DNA of 64,000 bases, from assembly GCA_026392415.1 (NCBI GenBank), contig JAPLCC010000059.1, positions 62,001 to 126,000 on the forward strand. The letters are read 5' to 3'. The notes beneath the pieces are model-generated. The model searched no databases, was not told the origin of the DNA, and worked only from the letters and a program-made list of their open reading frames with translations. Origin of the DNA: Propionibacteriales bacterium (GTDB taxonomy: Bacteria; Actinomycetota; Actinomycetes; Propionibacteriales; Nocardioidaceae). Shown piece after piece: positions 32,840 through 44,131 of the stretch. The position numbers were made by a program, and so were the translations under genes. Within the stretch, counting starts at the first letter, position 1. Each line of letters begins with the position of its first letter.

Positions 32840-33657
32840 AACACACCCCCTGCGAACTGTCCGGCAGCCACCAGCTCGGGACCGAGGAATCGGCGCCCGA
32901 TCGTCTCGAACTCGGCCGGAGCACCCGTCGTCACGAAGGAGTACGACGGCGCGCCGGTCGGCCGCATCAGGCCGCTGTCGGCCAACATCCGGTAGACGTC
33001 CTTGGCGCACTCCTCCGCGCTGCTGACCAGGGTCACGTCGTCGCCCATCACGTAGGAGATGACGCCCGTCAACAGCGGGTAGTGGGTGCAGCCGAGGATC
33101 AGGGTGTCGATGCCGAGCTCGCTCAGCGGGTCGAGGTACTCGTGGGCGACCGCGATCAGCTCGTCGCCGCCGGTCACGCCGGCCTCGACGAAGTCGACGA
33201 AGCGCGGGCAGGCGCGCGTCGTCAGGGAGATCTGTGGTGCGGCGGCGAAGGCGTCGTCGTAGGCCATCGACTCCGCGGTGGACCGGGTGCAGATCACGCC
33301 GATGCGACCATTGCGACTCGCGGCCACCGCGCGCCGGGTGGCCGGGTAGATGACTTCGACGACCGGCACGTCGTAGCGCTCACGCGCGTCGCGGAGCATC
33401 GCCGCGCTGGCGGAGTTGCAGGCGATGACGAGAGCCTTCACGCCCTGCTCGACGAGGTGGTCGAGACACTCGAGGGCGTACTCCCGCACCTCGCCGATCG
33501 GCTTGGGCCCGTAGGGCTGGCGAGCGGTGTCGCCGACGTAGGTGATCGACTCGTGCGGGAGCTGGTCGATGACCGATCGAGCGACCGTGAGCCCACCGAA
33601 TCCGGAGTCGAAGATCCCGATCGGGGCGTCGACGTCAACGCGGTCGAGGTGCGGCAC
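32836..33657 (-). CDS. murI: Glutamate racemase
   Basis: 273 residues; makes D-glutamate for peptidoglycan. Both catalytic cysteines are visible, in ACNSASA (about 81) and LGCTHYPLL (about 194), with [10 protein letters not shown] at the start. GTG start. It matches Rv1338 in the conserved block. Confidence 0.95.
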   Translation of the reverse strand: MPHLDRVDVDAPIGIFDSGFGGLTVARSVIDQLPHESITYVGDTARQPYGPKPIGEVREYALECLDHLVEQGVKALVIACNSASAAMLRDARERYDVPVVEVIYPATRRAVAASRNGRIGVICTRSTAESMAYDDAFAAAPQISLTTRACPRFVDFVEAGVTGGDELIAVAHEYLDPLSELGIDTLILGCTHYPLLTGVISYVMGDDVTLVSSAEECAKDVYRMLADSGLMRPTGAPSYSFVTTGAPAEFETIGRRFLGPELVAAGQFAGGVF

Positions 33658-33735
33658 CCGGTCAGACTACGGCGTCGACACCCCCGCAGTCGGCATTCCG
33701 GGATCGAGATCACGTTCGGGACGTAGGCTCGTCCA

Positions 33736-34815
33736 GTGACATCCGAACGCCGCGGAGGGCGGCCCCGGACGTGTGCGCTCGTCGCCTCGACCGTCCTCGC
33801 CTGCTCACTTGCCCTGGCCCACCTCGGTGGCCCGACGCCGACGCCCGCCGCTGCGACAGCCGAACCTGTCGCGGCGCCGCTGCAGGCGAGAGCCGCCCTG
33901 AACGGCAATCACGTCGTCGCGATCTCGGTCGACGGCCTCAACCCCTCGGCGCTCACGAAGCTCGGCCGGGCGAGGACGCCGTACCTCCACAAGTTGATCT
34001 ACGACCAGGGTGCCGGCACGACGAACGCCCGCACCCAGGTCGAGATGACGGTGACCCTGCCGAACCACACGTCGATGGTCACCGGTCGTCGGATCAGCGC
34101 GGCGTACGGCGGCCACGGCGTGACCTGGAACAGCGACACGACCACGAAGACCGTGCAGGAGGCGGCCGGACACGACGTCTCCTCGGTCTTCCAGAAGGTC
34201 AAGCAGGCCGGCGGCCGGACGGCGGTCTTCGCGACGAAGAGCAAGTTCGCCCTGTTCGACCGTTCGTGGCCGGTGTCGGTCGACAAGAGCGTGATCAAGG
34301 TCGAGCAGAACCTCGCGACCACCCGCGCCCTGCGCGCCGACCTCGGCTCCGCGCGGCGCAGCTTCTACTTCCTCCACCTCGGCCTGCCCGACCAGCGCGG
34401 CCACACCTACGGCTGGATGAGCACGCAGTACCTCGACGCCGTCGCGTACGTCGACCGGCTGGTCGGCTCGATCATGCGCCAGATCCGCGGGGACGCGGCG
34501 CTGAGCAGGTCCACCTACATCGTGTTCACGTCCGACCACGGCGGCGTTCCCGGCACGAAGGACCATGCGAACGCCACCGACTGGCACAACTTCCGCGTGC
34601 CCTTCGCCTTCTGGGGAGCGGGCGTCGACAACGTGCCGCTCTACGAGCTCAACCCGACCCGGGCCTGGCCCGACCTGGTCCAGCCGGGGTTCGCGGCGTC
34701 ACCGCAGCCGATCCGCAACGGCGACCTGGCCAACGCCAGCCTCGACATCCTCGGCCTGGGGCCGGTGACGGGCAGCCTGTGGAACCAGGACCAGGACCTG
34801 GCCTGGCGCAACTAG
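33736..34815 (+). CDS. Secreted alkaline-phosphatase-superfamily protein
   Basis: 359 residues from GTG with a signal peptide (hydrophobic core about 14-28). Nucleotide pyrophosphatase/phosphodiesterase-type motifs: SVDGLNPSALTKL (metal Asp), TLPNHTSMVTG (nucleophile Thr), LPDQRGHTYG and TSDHGGVPGTKDH. It would hydrolyse phosphoesters outside the cell. It is an insertion, on the opposite strand, between murI and cysM relative to the mycobacterial order. Confidence 0.85.
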   Translation: MTSERRGGRPRTCALVASTVLACSLALAHLGGPTPTPAAATAEPVAAPLQARAALNGNHVVAISVDGLNPSALTKLGRARTPYLHKLIYDQGAGTTNARTQVEMTVTLPNHTSMVTGRRISAAYGGHGVTWNSDTTTKTVQEAAGHDVSSVFQKVKQAGGRTAVFATKSKFALFDRSWPVSVDKSVIKVEQNLATTRALRADLGSARRSFYFLHLGLPDQRGHTYGWMSTQYLDAVAYVDRLVGSIMRQIRGDAALSRSTYIVFTSDHGGVPGTKDHANATDWHNFRVPFAFWGAGVDNVPLYELNPTRAWPDLVQPGFAASPQPIRNGDLANASLDILGLGPVTGSLWNQDQDLAWRN

Positions 34816-34819
34816 GGCA

Positions 34820-36089
<1,270 letters not shown>

Positions 36090-36090
36090 G

Positions 36091-36534
36091 TCAGCCAGTC
36101 TCCTCTGTAGACAACGTGGCAACGACCTCGACCGATTCCTCGGTGACGACGCCGTCGATGATTCTGTAGGACCTGAACTCCACCGGGCCCGCGTTATTCC
36201 CGTGCTCCTGCGTGCTGACGAGCACGTAGTGGGCCCCGGGCTCGCCGGCCAGGTTGATGTCGGTGACGCTCGGGTACGCCTCGGTCGCAGTGTGAGAGTG
36301 GTAGATCACCACCGGCTCCTCGTCGCGGTCGTCGAGCTCGCGATAGAGGCGCAACAGGTCCGTGGAGTCGTACTCGTAGAACGTCGGACTGCCAGCCGCA
36401 TTGACCATCTCGATCAAGCGCTCGGCCCGATCGGCACCGATCGGACCGACGACCATCCCGCACGCCTCCACCGGGTGGTCCCGTTTGGCGTGCTCGACAA
36501 TCGCGTCGTACGTCGTCCGGTCGATCTGCAACAC
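36091..36534 (-). CDS. mec: JAMM metallopeptidase Mec
   Basis: 147 residues from GTG (TTG at the next codon is possible). JAMM zinc motif HSHTATEAYPSVTD (about 72-85) with the upstream Glu in HPVEACGMV. In M. tuberculosis Mec (Rv1334) frees cysteine from CysO-Cys. First gene of the mec-cysO-cysM operon; the 124 bp in front, shared tail to tail with nothing, should hold its promoter. Confidence 0.92.
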   Translation of the reverse strand: MLQIDRTTYDAIVEHAKRDHPVEACGMVVGPIGADRAERLIEMVNAAGSPTFYEYDSTDLLRLYRELDDRDEEPVVIYHSHTATEAYPSVTDINLAGEPGAHYVLVSTQEHGNNAGPVEFRSYRIIDGVVTEESVEVVATLSTEETG

Positions 36535-36658
36535 CCTGTCAGGGTATTGGCTCCCGGCCCCCAGCCCGGCATCGGGCCACCGCGGCGGACGGTCGTCGGG
36601 GGGCGGGGGTGACCGACTTCGCACTCATCCGCTCGGGGGTGGGCCAGCGCCGAGTCCT

Positions 36659-37330
36659 TCAGTGGGTCACGCGATAGCGGCGTTCGGGTCGGCCCGATCC
36701 GCCGTACTGGAGGCGCACCTCGGCAGCGCCGGTGTCGACGAAGTGCTCGAGATACCGACGCGCAGTGACCCGGGAGAGGCCGACCGCGTCGGCAGCTTCC
36801 GAGGCGGAGATCTCCGATGCAGCGCGGGCTGCCTCCAGCACCAGATCGGCCGTCTCGGCGCTGAGGCCCTTCGGCAACACGGTGGGGACGTCACCCGGCC
36901 GGCCGGTCCCGAAGGCCCGGTCGATGGTCGCCTGATCGGGCTCGCCGGTCAGCGCCCCGAGAGTGGCGGCCACCCGCTGCAACCGGTCGGCCAGGTCGTC
37001 GTACTCGAAAGGTTTGACGAGATATTGCAGCGCTCCGCCGTGGAGGGCTGCGCGCACGGCCGCCGCACCGCGCTCGGCGGTCACCATCACGACCGCGACG
37101 TCGCGTCCCTGGCCCCGCAACTGCTCGAGGACCTCCAGGCCGGAGATGTCCGGCAGGTGCACGTCGAGCAGCAGCAGGTCCGGTTGCAGCGTGCCGACCA
37201 TCTCCAGTGCCTCGGCGCCGGTGCGGGCGGTGCCGACGACCTCGAAGCCGTCGGTCTGTTCGACGAAGCGGCCATGGATCCGGGCGACCATGAAGTCGTC
37301 GTCCACCACCAGCACACGCAGGTCCGTCAC
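36659..37330 (-). CDS. CitB/DpiA-like response regulator
   Basis: 223 residues: receiver with VVDDDFMVA and phospho-acceptor Asp56 (LLLLDVHLP), LVKPF with the conserved Lys, and a C-terminal helix-turn-helix (SASEAADAVGLSRVTARRYL). The CitB family controls carboxylate uptake. Its GTG overlaps the kinase stop. The likely target is the divergent tctCBA operon. Confidence 0.9.
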   Translation of the reverse strand: MTDLRVLVVDDDFMVARIHGRFVEQTDGFEVVGTARTGAEALEMVGTLQPDLLLLDVHLPDISGLEVLEQLRGQGRDVAVVMVTAERGAAAVRAALHGGALQYLVKPFEYDDLADRLQRVAATLGALTGEPDQATIDRAFGTGRPGDVPTVLPKGLSAETADLVLEAARAASEISASEAADAVGLSRVTARRYLEHFVDTGAAEVRLQYGGSGRPERRYRVTH

Positions 37331-39006
37331 GAAAGGCCATCCTTCCCGACGCTCGAGCCGATGGGGAGGACCACGCGGAACTCCGCGCCCCCGGCGGTGC
37401 CCGGCTCGGCCTCGTCGGCAACCACCGAACCACCGCGCTGGGTGCAGATCAGTCTGACGAGCGGGAGCCCGATGCCGCGCCCTCCCAGCACCTCCTGCTT
37501 CGTGGAGAAGCCCCGTACGAACACCGCTTCACGCAGGTCCGTCGGCACGCCGGGACCGTTGTCCCGTACCCGCACGTGCACGGCCTCCGTGTTGGCGTGG
37601 ATCCACAGCTCCACCGTCGGGTCGCCCGAACCGGCGCTGGCATCGACGGCGTTGTCGACCAGGTTGCCGATGATCGTCGTCAGGTCCGCCGCGACGTCCG
37701 GCGCCTGCGCGGGCAGCCGGGAGCCCGGGTCGAGCTCGAGGGTGACCCCGCGCTCCTCGGCCACTGCGTGCTTGGCGATGACCAGGGCCGCGACTGCCGG
37801 ATCAGCAAGCCGTTTGGCGACGCGCTCGCCGACCTCCGCCCGGTGCCGGGTCAGGGTGCCGACGAGGGTCGCCACCTCGTCGTACTCACCCAGCTGGACC
37901 AGCCCGGAGATGGTGTGCAGGCGGTTGTCGAACTCGTGGGTCTGCGCGCGCAGGGTGTCGGTGATCGACAGGTTCGAGCTGAGCTGGCCCTGGAGGGAGA
38001 CCAGCTCGGTCCGGTCCCGGAGCGTGGTGACGGTGCCCATGCCGCGCCCGCCCGTCGAGGCCCGCCGCCGGTTGAACACCACCACCCGGCTGCCGACGAG
38101 CGCCAGGGCGTCACGCACGTCGGCGCCCTCGCCCGAGAGCAGGGCGACGACGTGGGGATCGAGACCGAGGTCGCTGACCGGTCGACCCACCGGGTCCGGG
38201 CCACCCTCGAGCGCCAGCGTGGCCAGCGCGGCGTCGTTCATCACCGTCACCCGGCCGTCGGTGCCGACGCCGACCACTCCTTCCCGGATGGCATGCAGGA
38301 GTGCTTCGCGCTGGTCGGCGAGATGGGCCAGCTCGGTGGTGCCGAGGCCGCGGGTCGACCGGCGTACGACGCGCGAGACCGCCCAGGTGCCGGCGAGGCC
38401 GAGCAACGCGCCCAGTCCCAGGAACAGGGCAAGGTCGGGTGCGGCGGTGGCGACCTGGTCGGCCAGCGACGGGTAGGTCACCTCGGCCACCACGATCGCC
38501 ACCGTCGGGGTGCCGCGATCATCGGAGATGACCGGCGCGTGACCGGCCACGGCGCGTTCACCGTCGTAGTCCACGTCGCCGGTCCAGCCGCGCCCCTCGG
38601 CCAGTGCGTCGCTGTCGCCGAGCTCGGCCCGCTGGCCGACCCGGCTGGGGTCGGTTGCTGCGAGGACCGTGCCGTCGAGCCCGACGACCATCACCTCGTC
38701 CGCGCTCAGCAGGCTGACGCCGCGATCGGCGTACGGCGCCAGGACGCGGTCGATGTCCACGGCGCCGGAGCCATCGGTCGCCAGCTCCTCCAGCGGGTCA
38801 CGCACGGGGGACAGGTCGGCGATGTAGTCGGCCACGGAGCGCATCTGGACGCCGCGTTCCTCGGCGAAGTCGGCGTTGGACTGACGGATGCTCAGGACAC
38901 CGACGGCAGTGAGCAGGAAAGCGATCACGGCGAGCTGCAGGAGCAGGACCTTGCCGGCGAGGGTGAGCTCCCCGCGCCGGAAGCGGGAGGTCAGAGGTGC
39001 GACCAC
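37327..39006 (-). CDS. CitA/DcuS-like sensor kinase
   Basis: About 559 residues: membrane helix near the start, an extracytoplasmic PAS-like carboxylate sensor (about 40-175), a second helix, a cytoplasmic PAS (EGVVGVGTDGRVTVMND), then the phospho-acceptor His in THEFDNRLHTISGL and ATPase motifs NLVDNAVDA and GRGIGLPLVR. GTG 39006 is taken since AGGAGG is 11 bases upstream; GTG 39015 would be too close. Senses a di- or tricarboxylate by family. Confidence 0.88.
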   Translation of the reverse strand: MVAPLTSRFRRGELTLAGKVLLLQLAVIAFLLTAVGVLSIRQSNADFAEERGVQMRSVADYIADLSPVRDPLEELATDGSGAVDIDRVLAPYADRGVSLLSADEVMVVGLDGTVLAATDPSRVGQRAELGDSDALAEGRGWTGDVDYDGERAVAGHAPVISDDRGTPTVAIVVAEVTYPSLADQVATAAPDLALFLGLGALLGLAGTWAVSRVVRRSTRGLGTTELAHLADQREALLHAIREGVVGVGTDGRVTVMNDAALATLALEGGPDPVGRPVSDLGLDPHVVALLSGEGADVRDALALVGSRVVVFNRRRASTGGRGMGTVTTLRDRTELVSLQGQLSSNLSITDTLRAQTHEFDNRLHTISGLVQLGEYDEVATLVGTLTRHRAEVGERVAKRLADPAVAALVIAKHAVAEERGVTLELDPGSRLPAQAPDVAADLTTIIGNLVDNAVDASAGSGDPTVELWIHANTEAVHVRVRDNGPGVPTDLREAVFVRGFSTKQEVLGGRGIGLPLVRLICTQRGGSVVADEAEPGTAGGAEFRVVLPIGSSVGKDGLS

Positions 39007-39081
39007 AACGACCACAACCTCCTTTGCGTCCGCAAGCGTGACGGGCGCCACACCGCACGGACATGCTGGCACGGATCGCCG

Positions 39082-39095
39082 GTGACGGTGGTCAC
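39082..39095. promoter_or_regulatory. Palindrome in kinase/tctC divergent region
   Basis: GTGACGGTGGTCAC has 5-bp arms GTGAC/GTCAC around four bases and lies 23 bp before the tctC ATG. It is a candidate operator for the CitB-like regulator; the match is short. Confidence 0.3.
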
Positions 39096-39118
39096 GCCCC
39101 AACTGCACGGAGGTTCCC

Positions 39119-40111
39119 ATGCACCCGAGTCGTCGGATGTTCCGCATCCTGGCGTTGCTCACCGCGCTCGTCCTCGCCGCCGCCGTCAGCGGCTGCGGGG
39201 TGACCCGCGGATCCGACGACCCCGACAACCGCCGACTGCGGATGTTGATCCCCAACAGCGTCGGTGGCGGCTACGACCTCACCGGCCGCGCCGCGGCGAA
39301 GGCCCTGGAGGACAACGACCTCACCGGACGTTTCGAGATCACCAACGTCCAGGGCGCCAGCGGCACCGTCGCCATGCAACGCCTCCTCAACGAGAAGGGC
39401 GCCGACGACGTGATGATGCTGATGGGTCTCGGCGTGGTGGGTGCGGTCTACACGAACAAGTCGGACGCGACGCCGCTGAAGATGACGCCGATCGCCCGTC
39501 TCGTCGAGGAGCAGGAAGGCATCCTCGTCCCGGCCGACTCGCCCCTCGAGACGCTGGACGACCTCGTCAAGGCGTGGAAGGACGACCCGAGCGGACTCAC
39601 CGTCGGCGGCGGGTCCACCAACGGCGGCCCGGACCACCTCTTCCCGATGCAGCTCGCGGACACGATCGGGATCAACCCGAATGACGTCAACTACATCTCG
39701 TACGACGGCGGCGGCCCGCTCACCACGGCGCTGCTCGGCTCGAAGATCGACGTCGGCATGTCCGGCCTCGGCGAGTTCGAGGGCCAGATCAAGGACGGCA
39801 AGCTGCGCGTCCTGGCCGTCTCGGGCGAGGAGCGGCTCTCCGGGGTCGACGCCCCGACCCTGACCGAGGCCGGCGTCGACCTGGTCTTCACCAACTGGCG
39901 CGGCGTCCTCGCCCCGCCCGGCATCTCCGACGAACAGCGCGAGTACCTCGTCGACCGGTTGACCCAGATGCACGACACCGACGAGTGGCGAGCGGCCCTC
40001 GACGCCAACGGCTGGACGGACAACTTCGCCACCGGCAAGGAGTTCGAGGACTTCCTCGCCGAACAGGACGCCCGCGTCGCCGACACCCTGAAGGAGCTGG
40101 GACTGGCATGA
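39119..40111 (+). CDS. tctC: Tripartite tricarboxylate transporter solute-binding protein
   Basis: 330-residue lipoprotein with lipobox VSGC at 22-25 (cleavage before Cys). Body motifs PNSVGGGYDLTGRAAAKAL and GGGSTNGGPDHL fit TctC. It captures a carboxylate such as citrate outside the membrane and delivers it to TctAB. The start is preceded by GGAGG. Confidence 0.92.
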   Translation: MHPSRRMFRILALLTALVLAAAVSGCGVTRGSDDPDNRRLRMLIPNSVGGGYDLTGRAAAKALEDNDLTGRFEITNVQGASGTVAMQRLLNEKGADDVMMLMGLGVVGAVYTNKSDATPLKMTPIARLVEEQEGILVPADSPLETLDDLVKAWKDDPSGLTVGGGSTNGGPDHLFPMQLADTIGINPNDVNYISYDGGGPLTTALLGSKIDVGMSGLGEFEGQIKDGKLRVLAVSGEERLSGVDAPTLTEAGVDLVFTNWRGVLAPPGISDEQREYLVDRLTQMHDTDEWRAALDANGWTDNFATGKEFEDFLAEQDARVADTLKELGLA

Positions 40112-40635
40112 GCACCACCACCGAGGAGCTGGCGGACAAGCGCCCGCTCCACCCCTTGATCGACAAGGCGCAGTACGGCCTCGCGGCCTTCCTCGCCCTG
40201 GCCGGCGGCTACGTCCTGTACGACGCAGCGATGCTCGATGACGCATTCGCCGACCAGCCGGTCCAGCCCTACACGCTGCCCTTCATCGTCGGCGGCGGGC
40301 TGGTCCTGCTGGGCATCCTGCTCGCTGTCGCCACGGCACGGGGCGACCGTCCCGAGGCCGAGGAGGGCGAGGACATCGACCTCACCCAGGGCACCGACGT
40401 GCGCACGGTCGGCCTGCTGGCTCTCGTGCTCATCGGCAACATCTTGCTGATCGACTGGCTCGGCTGGGCGATCACCGGCGCCTTCGTCTTCGCCGGCGCA
40501 GCCACCGTGCTCGGCAGCCGCAACTGGGTGCGCAACATCACCGTTGGTGTCGCCTTGTCGGTCGGTAGCTGGTACGCCTTCTACGTCCTGCTCGGCGTGC
40601 CGATCCCGGCCGGCATCCTGGACGGAGTGCTCTGA
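40108..40635 (+). CDS. tctB: Tripartite tricarboxylate transporter small subunit
   Basis: 175 residues with four predicted membrane helices, as usual for TctB. ATG overlaps the tctC stop (ATGA). It assists TctA; its exact role is unknown. Confidence 0.88.
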   Translation: MSTTTEELADKRPLHPLIDKAQYGLAAFLALAGGYVLYDAAMLDDAFADQPVQPYTLPFIVGGGLVLLGILLAVATARGDRPEAEEGEDIDLTQGTDVRTVGLLALVLIGNILLIDWLGWAITGAFVFAGAATVLGSRNWVRNITVGVALSVGSWYAFYVLLGVPIPAGILDGVL

Positions 40636-42167
40636 TGGACCTGCTCCTGGACGGGTTCGCCACCGCGCTGACCCCGGAGAACCTGCTGTTCGCGACGATC
40701 GGTGTGCTGCTCGGCACCGCCGTCGGCGTTCTCCCCGGCATCGGGCCGGCCATGACCCTGGCCCTGCTCCTCCCCGTGACCTACAGCGTCGGCGCGGACA
40801 GCGCGATCATCATGTTCGCCGGCATCTACTACGGAGGCATGTACGGCGGTTCGACCACCTCGATCCTGCTGAACACCCCCGGCGAGTCGTCCTCGGTGAT
40901 CACCGCGATCGAGGGCAACAAGATGGCCAAGGCCGGTCGAGCATCACAGGCCCTGGCCACCGCGGCGATCGGGTCCTTCGTCGCCGGCACCATCGCGACC
41001 GTCCTGCTCTGGGTCGTCACCCCCTTCGTCGCCGACGTCGTCGTGACGCTGGGTTCGCCGTCGTACCTCGCACTGATGCTGCTGGCCCTGTTCGCCGTGA
41101 CCGCGGTGCTCGGATCCTCCAAGCTGCGCGGCTTCATCGCGCTGTTCCTCGGCCTGGCCGTCGGCCTGGTCGGAACCAGCACCGGGCAGGCGCGACTGAC
41201 CTTCGGGAACCCGCTCCTGGCCGACGGCATCGACATCGTGGTCGTCGCCGTGGCGCTGTTCGCGATCGGCGAGGCGCTCTGGGTGGCCGCGCACCTGCGA
41301 CACAAGCCGCTGGAGATCATCCCCGTCGGCCAACCGTGGATGAACAAGGAGGACTGGAGGCGCTCGTGGAAGCCGTGGCTGCGCGGCACCGCCTTCGGGT
41401 TCCCGTTCGGCGCGCTGCCGGCCGGCGGCGCCGAGCTGCCGACCTTCCTTTCCTACGCGACGGAGAAGAAGCTCAGCAGGCACCCGGAGGAGTTCGGGCA
41501 CGGAGCCATCGAAGGCGTCGCCGGTCCGGAGGCCGCGAACAACGCCTCGGCCGCCGGCACCCTGGTCCCCCTGCTGGCCCTCGGCCTGCCGACCACGGCC
41601 ACCGCGGCGATCATGCTGGTCGCCCTGCAGGGTTACGGCTTCCAGACCGGTCCGACCCTGATGGACGACCACCCCGACCTGGTCTGGGCACTGCTCGCCA
41701 GCCTGTTCGTGGCCAACACCCTGCTCCTCATCATCAACCTGCCGATGGCGCCCCTGTGGGCCAAGTTGCTCCGGATCCCCCGGCCCTACCTCTACGCCGG
41801 CATCCTGTTCTTCGCCTCACTCGGCGCCTACAGCGTGAACTTCCAGGCCTTCGACCTCGCTCTGCTGCTGGCGATCGGCGCCCTCGGCTTCTTCATGCGT
41901 CGCTTCGGCATCCCGGTGCTGCCGCTGATCATCGGCGTCATCCTCGGCCCGAAGATCGAGGAGCAACTGACCACGGCGCTGAAGATCTCGCAGGGCGACG
42001 TCTCCACGCTGTGGAGCGAGCCGGTGGCGGTCGTGGTCTACGCCGTGATGGCACTGCTGCTGGTCGCGATGGCCGTGACCGGTGCCCGCAAGCCGTCCCC
42101 GAGTGAATCCCCCCTGCTCGACGCCCCCGGCGACAGCAACGACAACAAGGAACTGGTCGAGCGATGA
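40635..42167 (+). CDS. tctA: Tripartite tricarboxylate transporter large subunit
   Basis: 510 residues with about twelve membrane helices and the TctA signature regions [17 protein letters not shown] (about 34-50) and [20 protein letters not shown] (about 69-88). Secondary, ion-driven carboxylate uptake. One-base overlap with tctB (TGATG) and ATGA overlap with the UspA gene. Confidence 0.93.
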   Translation: MDLLLDGFATALTPENLLFATIGVLLGTAVGVLPGIGPAMTLALLLPVTYSVGADSAIIMFAGIYYGGMYGGSTTSILLNTPGESSSVITAIEGNKMAKAGRASQALATAAIGSFVAGTIATVLLWVVTPFVADVVVTLGSPSYLALMLLALFAVTAVLGSSKLRGFIALFLGLAVGLVGTSTGQARLTFGNPLLADGIDIVVVAVALFAIGEALWVAAHLRHKPLEIIPVGQPWMNKEDWRRSWKPWLRGTAFGFPFGALPAGGAELPTFLSYATEKKLSRHPEEFGHGAIEGVAGPEAANNASAAGTLVPLLALGLPTTATAAIMLVALQGYGFQTGPTLMDDHPDLVWALLASLFVANTLLLIINLPMAPLWAKLLRIPRPYLYAGILFFASLGAYSVNFQAFDLALLLAIGALGFFMRRFGIPVLPLIIGVILGPKIEEQLTTALKISQGDVSTLWSEPVAVVVYAVMALLLVAMAVTGARKPSPSESPLLDAPGDSNDNKELVER

Positions 42168-42580
42168 ACCAGCCGAACCCGCTCAAGCCGACCTGCGTGG
42201 TCGCGGCCTACAGCGCCGACGTCTACGGCAAGGCCGCCATCGCGTACGCCGAGGCACTCGCCCGCGCCGCAGGAGCCCGCCTCGTCGTGGTCAACGCCAC
42301 CCGCGGCGACAGCCTGGTCGACACCCGCTACGCGCACGAGGAGGAGATCACCGACCTCGTCGACCGACTGCAGGCCGAGGGCATCTCCGTCGAGCTGCAC
42401 CGCGACGTCGTACCGGATGTCGCGGAGGCGGTCGTGTCGGCGGCGGAGGCGGCGGGAGCCGACCTGGTGGTGGTGGGTGTGCGGCGTCGTACCCCGGTCG
42501 GGAAGCTGCTCATGGGCAGCGTGGCACAGCGGGTCATCCTCGACGCGCACTGCCCGGTGATCGCGGTCAAGCCGGCCTGA
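42164..42580 (+). CDS. Universal stress protein (UspA)
   Basis: 138 residues with the ATP-binding motif [20 protein letters not shown] (near residue 105) of G-x2-G-x9-GS type, so probably an ATP-binding Usp. It is translationally coupled to tctA, an arrangement seen in tct operons, and may tune transport. Confidence 0.92.
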   Translation: MNQPNPLKPTCVVAAYSADVYGKAAIAYAEALARAAGARLVVVNATRGDSLVDTRYAHEEEITDLVDRLQAEGISVELHRDVVPDVAEAVVSAAEAAGADLVVVGVRRRTPVGKLLMGSVAQRVILDAHCPVIAVKPA

Positions 42581-42586
42581 GCGGGC

Positions 42587-43168
42587 TCAGCTCACCGCGT
42601 GGACCAGGGTCTCCTGCAGGAAGCCGAGCCACTCGTAGATGTGGTGGGCCTGGGCGCGGGGGTCCTCGTCGGGCAGCGCGTCCCAGTAGTCCTCGTCACC
42701 CTCCTCGACCCCCAGCCGGGTGCCGAGGGCGAGCCGCAGGTCAGTGAAGGAGCGCATCCAGACCAGCGCCGTCTCCTGGTCGAGCTCGACATCGATCGTG
42801 AGGTCCTCCTCGGTCGGCTCGGACGGCAGCCCGGCCTCCTCGAGGACGTCGATGATCGTCGCCGCGGCACGGGACTTGCCGTCGCGCAGGGCGCCCTCGG
42901 TGAAGCGGCGGAACTCGCCCGCCGACTCCTCGTCGCCGCGGTAGGCGTTGGGGAAGAGCCGCAACAGGACGGGGTCCTCCGGCTCGGTGGTCGGGCCCGA
43001 GAAGTCCAGCATCTGCTCCAGCGGATCGCGCGTTGCGCTCGGGATCGCCGACTCGTTGTGGAGCAGCTCGACGATCTGCGAGGCGAGTGAGCGGAGCAGG
43101 TCGGCCTCGAAGACCGGGAAGGTCGCGTGGATGAGCTTGCTCCGGCGGTGCCGGACGAAACCAGACAA
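42587..43168 (-). CDS. aosR: DUF2017 protein, AosR-type redox regulator
   Basis: 193 residues from TTG, six bases after the clpS stop. DUF2017 pattern: VFEADLLRSLASQIVELL near the start and HHIYEWLGFLQETLV at the end. In M. tuberculosis this family member (Rv1332, AosR) senses oxidative stress and activates mec-cysO-cysM. Here it is the same gene order but the tct locus lies between it and mec. The start codon is weakly supported. Confidence 0.85.
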   Translation of the reverse strand: MSGFVRHRRSKLIHATFPVFEADLLRSLASQIVELLHNESAIPSATRDPLEQMLDFSGPTTEPEDPVLLRLFPNAYRGDEESAGEFRRFTEGALRDGKSRAAATIIDVLEEAGLPSEPTEEDLTIDVELDQETALVWMRSFTDLRLALGTRLGVEEGDEDYWDALPDEDPRAQAHHIYEWLGFLQETLVHAVS

Positions 43169-43174
43169 GGTGCG

Positions 43175-43483
43175 TCACTCAGCCTTCGACAGGGTGGCCC
43201 ACAGGCCGTACTCGTGCATGGCCTGGACGTCGCGCTCCATCTCCTCGCGCGTGCCCGTGCTGACGACGGACTTGCCGTCCTCGTGGACCTCGTGCATCAG
43301 CTTCTCCGCCTTCTTCTTGCCGTAGCCGAAGTGCTTCTGGAAGACGAAGGTGACGTAGGACATCAGGTTCACGGGGTCGTTCCACACGATCGTCACCCAA
43401 GGGGTGTCGAGTCTCGTGGTCGCATCGAGGGAGAGGTCCTGCTCGACCCCCGGATCCACCTCGACAGGGCTCGCGGTTGTCAC
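43175..43483 (-). CDS. clpS: ATP-dependent Clp protease adaptor ClpS
   Basis: 102 residues; the N-degron binding motif [16 protein letters not shown] and the later [19 protein letters not shown] identify ClpS, which hands N-end-rule substrates to ClpAP/ClpCP. GTG start. Followed by aosR as in mycobacteria (Rv1331-Rv1332). Confidence 0.95.
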   Translation of the reverse strand: MTTASPVEVDPGVEQDLSLDATTRLDTPWVTIVWNDPVNLMSYVTFVFQKHFGYGKKKAEKLMHEVHEDGKSVVSTGTREEMERDVQAMHEYGLWATLSKAE

Positions 43484-43505
43484 GGCTCCATGGTGTCACA
43501 GTGGA

Positions 43506-44048
43506 TCAGGTTGCCCATTTCTGCGCGAGCGTGGTGACGACGTTGAAGTTGCGGTTGGTCGCGACGACACCGAGTGCCTTCTCGAGCTTGTAGGGGTCGA
43601 CTCCCCCGGCCTCGTAGCCAGGACCGAGCAGCACGTGCGCCGCCCGGCCACGCACCACGACGGCGTTGACGTCGTCGCTGCGCCCCTCGACGTCGGCCAC
43701 CTTCGCGGCGTCCGGTTCCTCCTTGAGGAGGTACACATAGTGCCGCTCGAGATCGTTGCGGGAAGCCGTCAGCTCACGGGCATCCTCGGCGATCGCGACC
43801 AGCTCGGCCGGTGTGAAGACGATCGTGGGGACGGCGAACCCGGCCTGCGCCTCGTAGGCCTTCTCCAACGCGGCCTCCACCTTGGCCCGCGAGCGCAACC
43901 CGATGGTCAACCGCACGTTGCCCGTGTTGATGTGCGTCGCGACGTCCGTGCCACCCGCCGCCTCGGTGGCCGCGACGATGTCGACCTTCGGGAACTTCCG
44001 GGTCGGCCCGAGATTGATGGCCCGCAGGAAGGCGACGTACGACGGCAT
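43506..44048 (-). CDS. DUF1697 protein
   Basis: 180 residues starting MPSYVAFLRAINLGP, with HINTGNVRL and a C-terminal NRNFNVVTTLAQK; this is the DUF1697 family of unknown role. It precedes clpS on the same strand by 22 bp. A 22-bp repeat array lies directly upstream of its start. Confidence 0.88.
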   Translation of the reverse strand: MPSYVAFLRAINLGPTRKFPKVDIVAATEAAGGTDVATHINTGNVRLTIGLRSRAKVEAALEKAYEAQAGFAVPTIVFTPAELVAIAEDARELTASRNDLERHYVYLLKEEPDAAKVADVEGRSDDVNAVVVRGRAAHVLLGPGYEAGGVDPYKLEKALGVVATNRNFNVVTTLAQKWAT

Positions 44049-44065
44049 GTGCCCAGTCTGGCGCA

Positions 44066-44131
44066 CGAAGTGTGGGTGTTGGGGGCGCGAAGTGTGGGTA
44101 TTGGCGGCGCGAAGTGTCGAGATTGGTCAGC
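44066..44131 (+). repeat. 22-bp tandem repeat array, left
   Basis: Three head-to-tail units of 22 bp beginning CGAAGTGTGGGTGTTGG at 44066, 44088 and 44110; the third is diverged (CGAAGTGTCGAGATTGG) and runs into the thioesterase stop codon. An inverted array of the same unit lies at 45160-45245. Confidence 0.85.

Noticed and set aside
36401-38476. Plus-strand open frame of 691 codons across mec and the two-component genes
   Set aside because: Ser/Arg/Pro-rich shadow spanning several real genes on the other strand.
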